From NCBI GenBank assembly GCA_032690845.1, contig CM064426.1, positions 61,604,631 to 61,668,630 of the forward strand: a DNA stretch of 64,000 nt. Direction: 5' to 3'. Source of the DNA: Eleusine coracana subsp. coracana (taxonomy: Eukaryota; Streptophyta; Magnoliopsida; Poales; Poaceae). This document shows, piece after piece, positions 46,824-55,967 of the stretch. Every line of letters starts with the position of its first letter. Within the stretch, counting starts at the first letter, position 1. The position numbers and the translations under genes are program-made. The notes below the pieces were generated by a model that was given only the letters and a program-made list of their open reading frames with translations, made no database searches and was not told the DNA's origin.

Positions 46824-46826
46824 CGA

Positions 46827-47062
46827 ACTAGATAAATTCCAAATTCATAGCAGACACAGGATGGAAGGTATATTCGGTATACGTAGCTATACTATTTGCA
46901 AATTATCTATCTTTGTCAATCCCGCTCCTGAGAAACAGCCAAAAATCTTAATGTGTCGGACATAAGTACCGATACGGGTTTTATCCGTCAATGTCTCTTT
47001 CAAACTGCTTTGCCTGCGCCTTCTTAGTGCCAAGCTGCCCTGTTCATATACGTTATAATTCT
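46827..47062. other. right body of the inverted-repeat element
   Basis: No ORF. It lies between the CACTA target duplication and the right inverted arm. Confidence 0.4.
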
Positions 47063-47216
47063 GTCTCTACTAATGCATGGTTTATATCTTGGAAAGTACA
47101 TATTATTCATACAAATTACCGGGTGTAGCTATCTAATGTTAATGCTGAGTGACAATGGATTACATGCATAGGAGAACGCACAATATTTTATTTTTTAATG
47201 AGATGATGATTTGTCT
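47063..47216 (-). repeat. right arm of the 150-bp inverted repeat
   Basis: Starts GTCTCTACTAATGCATGG and ends GATGATGATTTGTCT, the reverse complement of 28636-28785. Identity is high, with a handful of mismatches and one short indel near 47186. Confidence 0.85.
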
Positions 47217-48180
47217 TGTGATTTGTAAATATATTTACCCCTCTAAACGCCGGCAAGCACTCGTGCTACCCAGCACGCCGCGTCGGCCGCAATTTTTCCA
47301 GCCATTCAATCTGGATCGGAGATGGGTGCCTGGGCTGGGGTTTACGACGTGCGGTGAAAAAACTTACGGCCGCACGCGTGTCAACGGTTTGGTTCACTGC
47401 TAGCGCCGACCACTCCAATGTACGCCATATTTATTGAGGCAGTTGGCGGGCGGTGAGTTGGTGCCTACCGTGATTTTTACTCTTCCCTCGGGTGGTTGAG
47501 TTGAGTGGCAGGCAATTTACTCCCGTGTGCTTGTGTCTCGTGCCTCTCTCTCCCTGGCGGCATGGACGAGGAGGAGAACGTGCGGCGGCGGAGGAGGCAC
47601 GATGGATCGCGAGGAGGCGGTGCGGCACGACGTGGCGTGGCCGGCTGAGGCAGCATGGCGCGGCGGCTGAGCCGAGGCCAGGCAAGCGAAGGAGACGGAA
47701 AGGGAGAAGGCGGTGCAGAAGCGGGCCAGCGACCGGAGGGCACGGCTCGGCGCGAGCCGGCCAGCTCCACATGGCGGCGGCGAGCAGAGGAGGCGCACCG
47801 GCGCGGGGTGCAGCAGATGGGCTGACGGGACCAGCGGAGGATGAGAGGTGACGCCGCTAGAGCAGGATGCCTCCCACGGATCCGTTGCCATTGAGCGGGC
47901 GTCCCGCGCCCTGGCCTAGCTCCGTGGGAGGCAGAGCCCATCCCCGGCCCAGATCCATGCCGTGATGGCGTGGGGCGTTAGAGCCATTCGTCGCAGCTGC
48001 CTCCGCGGCACTGCTTGCCTCCGCCATCCTCCGCTTCTTCCTCCTGCTGCTGGAGATGGGAGGTGATTTGGCTGCTGCCTCTTTGTTCGTGCAGGCAAGG
48101 GATCTTCCTCTTCTTCATCTAGGGGCAACGGCTGCCCTCTCTGCCATGGAAGGCATGGCTCTCTATTATTCTTCACCGTG
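47217..48180. other. GC-rich segment open on both strands
   Basis: Long overlapping ORFs exist on both strands (minus 47477-47941, 154 aa; minus 47517-47891; plus 47492-47851), as expected of Arg/Ala/Pro-biased GC-rich DNA. None contains a domain I recognise. Plus-strand features resembling a first exon are present (a possible donor GAG/GTGACG near 47847), so it could be a 5' exon or captured fragment. I do not call a gene. Confidence 0.35.
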
Positions 48181-50440
48181 AGATCTTTCTCTTGGATTTG
48201 TGACTAATCGTTATCTTTTAAGGTTTATATTCTTTCTATTTTCTCTTTGATCTGCTCGGTAGAAACATGAGGACAAGGGCATGCAAGGGAGGGCTAGGCA
48301 GAGGCACAGTGGGCGAAGCAACCAGATCAAGAGAAGTGTGTGCTGCCACTGTTTGACGTTACCACGAGGTGAGATTTCGAATTTCAGATTGGTAGGACAT
48401 ATAGGGTTCTCTCTCTGAGCCTATAATTTTCTCCTTCATTCTTTGTTAATTTGTTTTGTATATAACAGTTTATATTGCTTTAACGGATCTAATTTATCAA
48501 TAAGACATGCAGTACCACCACTTCAGTTAATTGAAATTTGGAGAATTAATTAATTCATATGGATTCTTGAGCATAGTTGCTCTGTGTTCCACAAGGAAAT
48601 ATGTCAAGCATATATAAAAGCATTTTGATAGCAGTGTCCTGATCTCCTTTTTTTACTTTGAGAATTAGCAATGTCCTGGTGTTGGACTTGGCTACTAGCA
48701 TTATTATTTGTTTCGTTGCCATTCGCACCAGCATTTCGCTTATGTTATAGGATGAGATGGAATGATTAGAACTTTTTTAGCTTCATTTTCATGGCAAATC
48801 CATGTTGGTCTTGGTTGATGCTATCATGTTTGCATTACTTTCTGGTGCGTATTGATGTATAAACTACATGCAGCATAACCATTTGTTTCCTCATTCTTAA
48901 CATTGAATTACATAATAGTCTAAACCCTTTGGTGAACGAAATAATGGTGACAACTTTTTTAGAAATGCCTGCAATGAAATCTTGCACCATGATCAGCATA
49001 ACAAGTATGCATCATACTATATGACAAATAGCTTGGAATTCTAGAAATATAGCTCTGTACTTGAGATCAATGCTGCATTGTACTATATGACAAACACATG
49101 GGACATGAGTTCAAAGGATGTGCTTTTGAGAATAAAATTGCATGATTAATTGATGATTTTTCTGGTATAATCTTAGAAAAATATCTTTCTGGTAGCATCT
49201 GAGAAAGGATTTAAAGATGTCATATATAGGGTCTCATATTCTATATTATACTTTAGCAATGCTCAACTTCATGGTGCTGATAACCAGCACCGTTTTACCA
49301 TTTACGGGTTGCATCAGTCAACAAACTCTAAATGTTCAGAGTATCTAAATGTTTTGTTTTCCTCTGCGTTCTGATTCTAACTGCAGGAAGGCCAAAAAGT
49401 GAAGGGATAAAGGGAGCAAATTTATGGATCCGTTGATATCCCGGTGAAAAGAAATTAAAGGAAGAAAGCAAATTGAAGCCCCTCTATGATATGAAATATT
49501 TTTGTTCCACCATTCTGTTAATAAGATGCTTACGTTGTTTGCTGTTGTTCCTCAATTGGTCAAAATGGATCCATTGGCCATGCGAACATGAACATTTGGT
49601 ATGCTTAATAGTTGTAGGTATCTTATCAGTAGTGGACTAGATCAATTTTCTCATATGTTTAGTGTAAGTCACGTTGTTATTTAGTTCAATTATATGGAAA
49701 TAGAAAGAAAAAAAACGGCACACCCCTGAACCTACATAACAAACTTCTGGCCGGAGCATCATTGGAAGCAGTGGTTTTTGTTTTTTTGTCTTGGAGTTTC
49801 AAAGTATAATCAATTTCTTGCAACATTATTTCAGCAGCATGACAGAAAATTGCCATTTTAAAGTGTAACATGACCTTCAATAAATGGTGGAGTTTACATG
49901 TATATTAGTAGCTTCAATTTTAGCTTTCCCATAAATAGAGAACTATGTGTTTGTATTATCAGTTTAGCTATGTTATCATTATTTTGCATATGCTATATGT
50001 TGAGAAACAACACTGAAATGTAGGTAATATAAAACTTTGGGAAGATAATGATTACTCTGCATTGCATTACTTTCAATTTGCAGTGTAGGCATATTGGTGT
50101 TTCTGCAAAAAGAAACAACATAGATATAAAAAAGTGGGAACAACTTTTCCTATTAACATGAAAGTGAATCATAGGAAATGAACGTTTTCCTCTTTGCACT
50201 TTTTCGTGCAATTCAAGACAGGCATTTCTGTACAAAAATAAAAGCTATCATGTGCTCCTGTTTGATTAAGGCCATTATTACTTTTTGCAGTTTCATCAAA
50301 TTATATTTTTTGCAGTTTAATCAAATGTCATTGAATAGTTAGTATAAATGAAGCTAAGAAATGCATCATATGTTATCCAATAGATCATCAGCTGATTTTC
50401 ATCAGATACAACTGAACTGAGCATGGATAAATGACAATAA
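48181..50440. other. AT-rich spacer, possibly intronic or transcribed
   Basis: No coding region. Plausible plus-strand splice signals occur (CGAG/GTGAGATTTC near 48367; TTCTAACTGCAG/GAAGG near 49388), which would fit introns of a spliced transcript beginning in the GC-rich segment. I see no conserved product, repeat or transposon end. Confidence 0.3.
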
Positions 50441-50449
50441 GTGCAGCAA

Positions 50450-52470
50450 ATGCAGAGCATATCTTCTTTTTATTTGCAAGCTACTGATGCTCTAGCATTA
50501 AACAAAGGCACCTCTCTTTATGTAGTATAAAAGGGAAAACGAAAATCATAGATGAGGCATCAGTACAAACATGAACATTAGCATCAGTATCAAGCCACTA
50601 ACAAGTAGATTGAAACACAAAAAATATATGGTAAATTACCATACCCACTATTTTCTCTAGCACTGGTCACCATGTTCGCAGACTTCTGCTGTGGAGGCTT
50701 CCTTCCTTTGCGTTCTGGACACATCTTTGCCCAATGCTCATTAGAACCGCAAACAAAGCATGCTCCCTTCTCCTTGTTCTTCTTCTTAAAGGTAGTGGTC
50801 TGCTTAGGCTTATTGTTCTTGCCCTTGCCCTTACCACCACTACCATGAGACTATTGTGGTTGATACACCATATTGGCAATAGTGTTTCCCTCGTTAACTT
50901 TAGAACGTCCATCCTTCTCACAAGCTTTCTCCTCAACATCAAGAGACACGATCAAATCTGAGACAGATATGTTCATCCTCTTGTGTTTAAGAGTAGTGGC
51001 AAAATCCCTCCAAGTTGGAGGCAATTTGGTAATAATGCCCTCAGCCACAAGCTTCTCAGGTACGACGATCTTAAGCAATTCGAGTTCCTTCACTATGCAC
51101 TGTATCTCATGAGCCTGCGCGATGACAGATTTGCCATCTACCATCTTAAAATCATGGTACTGCTCAATGACATACAGTTCAACGCTAGCATCTGAACTAC
51201 CATAGTCAGCGATCAGAGCGTCCCACATATCCTTTGCGACTGTATGATGGATGTAGACGTCCTGAAGACGATCTACCAAAACTCCAATAACAGTGCCCAA
51301 GAATATTATGTTGGCTTCATTGTAGGCCTTTTCCTGATCTGCAGTGAGATTGCCTTCAGGTTTGCTAGTGGACACCCAGAACACATTCATGCTAGTGAAT
51401 TTCTCTGGCATTAGTGCATCGACAAATTCAGCCATAAAACTAAAGTGCCTACAATAAGGTTTTTGGATTGTTGGATACATTAGCACTTTTAGTTTTATAT
51501 TAATCCAGAAATAAATTATAAGTATGATTAACAGATTACATAATAAACTAGACAAGTCTACGTAAATTCTAGACAGGTCTATTAGGCTAGACAAAAGCAT
51601 AGCATCTACCATACTAGCAACATCCATCATAAACAAATAGACTACGAAAGCTAGTATGGAAGACATGGTGTGAGATGAGAGTACGTACGTTTCCTTCTGG
51701 ACTGGGTAGAGGAGGCGGCGACGACGTGCAACACCGTCACGTTGTTGACGACGGCGGGTGAGACCGACTCGACGACGAGAAAGATGATCCGTGGCGACGA
51801 GCTTGACGAAGATGAGGAAGCGATCGAGCAGTTGCGCAGAGTGCTTCCCAAAAACCTTATTCGCCCTCTCCCGGTGCAGGATCACAGAGGACGACGGTTT
51901 TGGAGACCTGCTCTCCCGTTCATCGGTGCACGCCGACAATCGGGATGGAGAAGACTTGGCGGCGCAACAGTAGCGAGAGGCAAAACCCTAAGCGATTGCA
52001 TGATATGATTTGTGGCGGTACCCATACGTATTTATAGGGGGGGAACCGCTAGGATTGGGCGTCCCGTAACCGAGTCGGTTACCATATTAATATGTCGGTT
52101 TCCATAATTAAATATATGGAATACATAGCAAAAAAAAAGTGCAAAAGGAAGTCGCGCCCCCGCAAGGCAAGGGACCGAATTTCGGCGGACCATTCACACA
52201 GGTAATGCGCGGCCGCGCCCAGCGCCCACGCCCACGCCACGGCCCGGCGAGGCGAGGCGAGACGAGCGAGCGCGCATGTGTGTTCTTCCTTCCTCCCATC
52301 CATACACTTGCAAGAGATGCTAGAGCAACCAACCTTATAAGTTGGACTCCATCCACCTCCACTAGCAATGTGGGACTAAACCTTTGCACTCCCACCACTC
52401 ATGAATGGGCGTTTGAGATTTTCAAGAATTATTGTTATTATTAATAGGCCAAGCCCATATAATTCCAACA
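50450..52470 (-). mobile_element. decayed copia element (Tork-like), gag end and LTR, minus strand
   Basis: The right end at 52470 reads, on the minus strand, TGTTGGAATTATATGGGC, an LTR start, abutting peptide copy 1. A minus-strand TATA box (TATAAATA) lies at 52029-52036 and the transcribed leader runs to about 51700. Gag and a fragment of protease follow leftward. No PBS was found. Integrase, RT and the second LTR are missing, so the element is truncated near 50450. Confidence 0.75.
50641..51435 (-). pseudogene. copia gag (broken) with zinc knuckle
   Basis: Starts at 51435 on the minus strand (MAEFVDALMPEKF). A UBN2-type gag domain is clear: NIIFLGTVIGVLVDRLQDVY, VAKDMWDALIADYG, IVVPEKLVAEGIITKLPPTWRDFATTLKH. 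A stop at about 50851 interrupts it. The frame then continues with a Gly/Lys linker and a CCHC knuckle CFVCGSNEHWAKMC (about 50722-50763). Further left (about 50570-50600) WLDTDANVHVC resembles the copia protease active site with DTG changed to DTD, in another frame. A 5' extension in the same frame toward 51939 is leader and LTR sequence, not gag. Confidence 0.85.
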
Positions 52471-52686
52471 GTCCTAACCCTGGGGTGTCTCATGGCTGCT
52501 GATGCGTCTTTGCACCACCAAGACGCTCGACGACTGCTAGCACAGAACAATGATCTCTCCTTAAAGCTGAGCCTTTCAAAAACTGCACGTGTCGTCGTTG
52601 GACAGGAGCAACCTGGAACCACTACTGGTATCCCGACAAATGCTAGTAGCCAACCCTTGTGCCCCTGCTGGCCAGCATGCTGCTAG
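52471..52686 (+). pseudogene. secreted-peptide family copy 1, 5' truncated
   Basis: Homology to copies 2-4 begins exactly at the copia LTR boundary (52470/52471), at residue 18 of the peptide, so the start codon and most of the signal sequence are gone. The frame stays open to TAG 52684-52686 and retains QDARRLLAQNND, VVVGQEQPGTTTG and the end CPCWPACC. The upstream LTR sequence is in frame but provides no ATG; the first in-frame ATG is Met24, giving a product without a signal peptide. Its 3' flank (to about 53131) matches the other units. Confidence 0.75.
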
Positions 52687-53131
52687 TGGCTACAGGAATG
52701 TGTGCATGTCGAACTGAAATCGTCATGTGAGCTGTCGTGCGTGCTCTGAGGTCCATCAAACCAGTATCATCTTTTGTTTCTTTTACTTTGAGACCTATTA
52801 CGGTAGCAAATAAAGCAGTACTATCTAGCCATCTACTAATCCATGTAATGGCTTTAGCATGCTTTTGCCGCCATGGTATTTCTCCACCATCGTCATTTTG
52901 CTTTGAATAAACAATGGAGACAGGGGCCACCTCTGTTAGTCTGATATTGTACTTCCAACTCTTTTTTTCATATAAATAATATTGCACTATATCATATTGT
53001 TGCTAAGTGCTAAGTGATGTTTTATTTTTGTGCCATCCATGCTCCCTCTGTGATTACAAATGCCATTTTATATAGCTCTGGACTCTATTGTATAATATAT
53101 TTCTTAAGAAATGATTGGTTCACATCAAAAG

Positions 53132-53302
53132 TGTTACATTGATTTATGTACATGTGTATCGGTTCTCTAATGGGCTGTGCACCGACCTTGTTAGCCCGTA
53201 CGCCTGGCACCTCTAGGGTTGCCCAGCCTCTCCATATATATGTAACCACTGTGACCAATGATAATCAATCTACTAGTACTTACGATATTTGTCTTGCTTA
53301 CA
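53132..53302 (+). mobile_element. short copia LTR upstream of peptide copy 2
   Basis: 171 bp, TGTTACATTGATTTATG...CTTGCTTACA, with an internal CATATATATG. Immediately after it comes TGGTATACAGAGAC, a PBS-like sequence with one extra A compared with TGGTATCAGAG. Length and form fit the Ale/Retrofit copia lineage (inference). Confidence 0.8.
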
Positions 53303-53364
53303 TGGTATACAGAGACTTTTTCTAGTTCTGTGACCTACGCCATCTCCGGGTGCATTGATCTCTC

Positions 53365-53373
53365 TATATAAAG
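53365..53373 (+). promoter_or_regulatory. TATA box of peptide copy 2
   Basis: CTCTATATAAAGAGC, 143 bp before the ATG. The same box is at 54442 (copy 3) and 55511 (copy 4) at nearly the same distance. It lies downstream of the LTR and leader, so each gene has two potential promoters. Confidence 0.6.
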
Positions 53374-53507
53374 AGCGATGCCATTTAGTTATATCACTAG
53401 TGCTGGCTACAGATTGGCCATATCTAGAGCTAGCTGCAAGAGGTGAGTGGCCTATAACTATAACTTGACCTCCTGCCGACCCCCGGCTGTACGAGCTAGT
53501 AGCTGCC

Positions 53508-53771
53508 ATGGCTTCTGCATCCATTTCCAAGATGATGACCGCCATGTTCTTGCTGGTCCTGACCCAGGTGCACCTCATGGCTGCTGATGCGTCTTTGCAC
53601 CACCAAGACGCTCGGCGACTGCTAGCACAGAACAATGATGTCTCCTTAAAGTCGAGCCTCTCGGAAGCTGCACGCGTTGTCGTTGGACAGGAGCAACCTG
53701 GAACCACTACTGGTATCCTCACAGATGCTGGTAGCGAACCCTTGTGCCCCTGCAGGGCGGCATGCTGCTAG
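53508..53771 (+). CDS. small secreted cysteine-ended peptide, copy 2 (87 aa)
   Basis: Starts at ATG 53508 in the context GCTGCCATGGCT, conserved in all copies. Residues 1-28 look like a signal peptide (MFLLVLT hydrophobic core, probable cut after ADA). The predicted mature part of about 59 residues holds a basic-hydrophobic DARRLLAQ motif, a GQEQPGTTTG segment and a C-terminal C80-x-C82-x3-C86-C87 cluster. Here residues 83-84 are Arg-Ala where copies 1 and 4 have Trp-Pro. An extracellular role is inferred from the signal peptide; I do not recognise the family. Four closely spaced cysteines at the very end are unlike defensins, thionins or RALF. It sits in the best-preserved unit, with LTR, TATA and 3' flank present. 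Expression is unproven. Confidence 0.65.
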   Translation: MASASISKMMTAMFLLVLTQVHLMAADASLHHQDARRLLAQNNDVSLKSSLSEAARVVVGQEQPGTTTGILTDAGSEPLCPCRAACC

Positions 53772-54209
53772 TGGCTACAGGAATGTGTGCATGTGAAACT
53801 GAAATCGTCATGTGAGCTGTCGTGTGTGCTCTGAGGTCCATCAAACCAGTATCATCTTTTGTTTCTTTTACTTTGAGACCTGTTGCTGTAGCAAATAAAG
53901 CAGTACTATCTAGGCATCTACTATTCCACATAATGGCTTTAGCATGCTTTTGCTGCCATGCTATTTCTCCACCATCGTCATTTTGCTTTCAATAAACGAT
54001 GCAGACGGGGGCCACCTCTGTTAGTCTGATATTGTACATCCAACTCTTTTTTTCATATAAATAATACTACCCGATATCATATTGCTGCTAAGTGCTAAGT
54101 GATGTTTTAGTTTTGTGCCATGCATGCTCCCTCTGTGATTACAAATGTCATTTTATATAGCTCTGATTATAAAAATATTTCTTAAGAAATGATTGGTTCA
54201 TATCAAAAG

Positions 54210-54380
54210 CGTTAGATTGATTTATGTACATGTGTATCGGTTCTCTAATGGGCTGTGCACCGGCCTTGTTAGCCCGTGCGCCTAGCACCTCTAGGGTTGC
54301 CCAGCCTCTCCATATATATGTAACCACCGTGACCAATGATAATCAATCTACTAGTACTTACGATGTTTATCTCGCTTATA
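54210..54380 (+). mobile_element. short copia LTR upstream of peptide copy 3
   Basis: 171 bp, same family. Both termini are mutated (CGTTAG for TGTTAG; ATA for ACA). Followed by TGGTATACAGAGAC. Confidence 0.8.
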
Positions 54381-54583
54381 TGGTATACAGAGACTTTTTC
54401 TAGTTCTGTGACCTACGCATCTCCTGGTGCATTGATCTCTCTATATAAAGAGCGACGCCATTTAGTTATAGCACTAAAGCTGGCTACAAATTGGCCATAT
54501 CTAGAGCTAGCTGCGAGTTGTGAGTAGCCTATAACTATAACTTGACCTCCTGCCGACCCCGTCTGTGCAAGCTAGTAGCTGCC

Positions 54584-54847
54584 ATGGTTTCTACATCCGT
54601 TTCCAAGATGATGGCCGCCATGTTCTTGCTGGTCCTGACCGTGGGGTACCTCATGGCTGCTGATGCGTCTTTGCACCACCAAGACGCTCGGTGACTGCTA
54701 ACACAGAACAATGATCTCTCCTTAAAGTCGAGCCTCTCAGAAGCTGCACGCGTTGTTGATGGACAGGAGCAACCTGGAACCACTACTGGTATCCCGACAT
54801 ATGCTGGTAGCGAACCCTTGTGCCCCTGCTGGCCGGTATGGTGCTAG
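54584..54847 (+). pseudogene. secreted-peptide family copy 3 (nonsense mutation)
   Basis: The ATG at 54584 and the 264-bp length match copies 2 and 4, but codon 37 is TGA (54692-54694) where the others have CGA (Arg). The rest of the frame is otherwise open, ending CPCWPVWC, so the third cysteine of the terminal cluster is also replaced by Trp. The truncated product would be the signal sequence plus eight residues. Its LTR and TATA box (54442-54450) are preserved. Confidence 0.8.
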
Positions 54848-55298
54848 TGGCTACAGGAATGTGTGCATGTCAAACTGAAATCGTCATGTGAGCTGTCGTG
54901 TGTGCTCTGAGGTCCATCAAACCAGTATCATCTTTTGTTTCTTTTACTTTGTGACATATTACTATAGCAAATAAAGCAGTACTATCTAGCCATCTACTGT
55001 TCCATGTAATGGCTTTAGCATGCTTTTGCTGCCGCCATGCTATTTCTCCACCATCATCATTTTGCTTTCAATAAACGATGTAGACAGGGGGCCACCTCTG
55101 TTAATCTGATATTGTACTTCCAACTCTTTTTTTTCATATAAATAATAGTGCACTATATCATTTTGCTGCTAAGTGCTAAGTGACGTTTTAGTTTTGTGCC
55201 ATGCATGCTCCCTCTCTGATTACAATTGTCATTTTATATAGCTCTGGACTCCATTTCATAAAAATATTTCTTAAGAAATGATTGGTTCACATCAAAAG

Positions 55299-55448
55299 TG
55301 TTAGATTGATTTATGTACATGTGTATCGGTTCTCTAATGGGCTGTGCACCTGGCACCTCTAGGGTTGCCCAGCCTCTCCATATATATGTAACCACCGTGA
55401 CCAAAGATAATCAATCTACTAGTACTTATGACATTTGTCTCGCTTACA
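55299..55448 (+). mobile_element. short copia LTR upstream of peptide copy 4
   Basis: 150 bp, TGTTAGATTGATTTATG...CGCTTACA, with a deletion of about 21 bp relative to the other two (after GGGCTGTGCACC). Followed by TGGTATACAGAGAC. Confidence 0.8.
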
Positions 55449-55652
55449 TGGTATACAGAGACTTTTTCTAGTTCTGTGACCTATGCCATCTCCTGGTGCA
55501 CTGATCGCTCTATATAAAGAGCAACGCCATTTAGTTATAGCACCAGAGCTGGCTACAAATTGGCCATATCTAGAGCTAGCTGCGAGTCGTGAGTAGCCTA
55601 TAACTATAACTTGACCTCCTGCCGACCTCGGCTGTGCGAGCTAGTAGCTGCC

Positions 55653-55916
55653 ATGGCTTCTGCATCCGTTTCTAAGATGATGGCCACCATGTTCTTGCTG
55701 GTCCTGACCCTGGGGCACCTCATGGCTGCTGATGCGTCTTTGCACCACCAAGACGCTCGGCGACTACTAGCACAGAAGAATGATCTCTCCTTAAAGCCGA
55801 GCCTCTCAGAAGCTGCACGCGTCGTCATTGGACAGGAGCAACCTGGAACCACTACTGGTATCCCGACAGATGCTGGTAGCAAACTCTTGTGCCCCTGCTG
55901 GCCGGCATGCTGCTAG
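55653..55916 (+). CDS. small secreted cysteine-ended peptide, copy 4 (87 aa)
   Basis: Uses ATG 55653; an in-frame extension to 55611 has no ATG and is not conserved. It has the same architecture as copy 2: signal peptide 1-28, DARRLLAQ, GQEQPGTTTG, and the end CPCWPACC with all four cysteines. By hand count it differs from copy 2 at 14 of 87 residues, with about 4 silent changes. The TATA box is at 55511-55519. Only about 50 bp of the usual 3' flank remains before the copia pol fragment begins, so its transcript may run into pol sequence. The function is unknown; secretion is inferred from the N-terminus. Confidence 0.65.
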   Translation: MASASVSKMMATMFLLVLTLGHLMAADASLHHQDARRLLAQKNDLSLKPSLSEAARVVIGQEQPGTTTGIPTDAGSKLLCPCWPACC

Positions 55917-55967
55917 TGGCTACAGGAATGTGTGCATGTCGAGCTGAAATCGTCATGTGAGCTGTCG

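Larger units (their letters stand above)
52471..55967 (+). repeat. tandem array of four about 1.07-kb peptide-gene units
   Basis: Stop codons of successive copies are 1085, 1076 and 1069 bp apart. A complete unit is: short copia LTR (150-171 bp), PBS-like site and leader, TATA box, peptide gene, then about 440 bp of AT-rich 3' flank with CATATAAATAAT and AATAAA-type signals. The array is cut at the left by the minus-strand copia LTR and at the right (55967/55968) by fusion to copia pol. Confidence 0.9.

Noticed and set aside
47477..47941. 154-aa minus-strand ORF as a real gene
   Set aside because: GC-rich, Arg/Pro/Ala-biased, with equally long ORFs in other frames and no recognised domain.
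50851..51939. 362-aa minus-strand ORF taken as one protein
   Set aside because: Its first 170 or so residues are LTR and leader sequence; true gag begins at Met 51435.
53273..53722. 149-aa minus-strand ORF over peptide copy 2, with similar antisense ORFs at copies 1, 3 and 4
   Set aside because: Antisense shadow of the conserved peptide frame. It has no signal or domain, and its length differs between units.
55611..55652. N-terminal extension of peptide copy 4
   Set aside because: It would need a TTG start and is not conserved in the other copies; ATG 55653 matches copy 2 in context and length.
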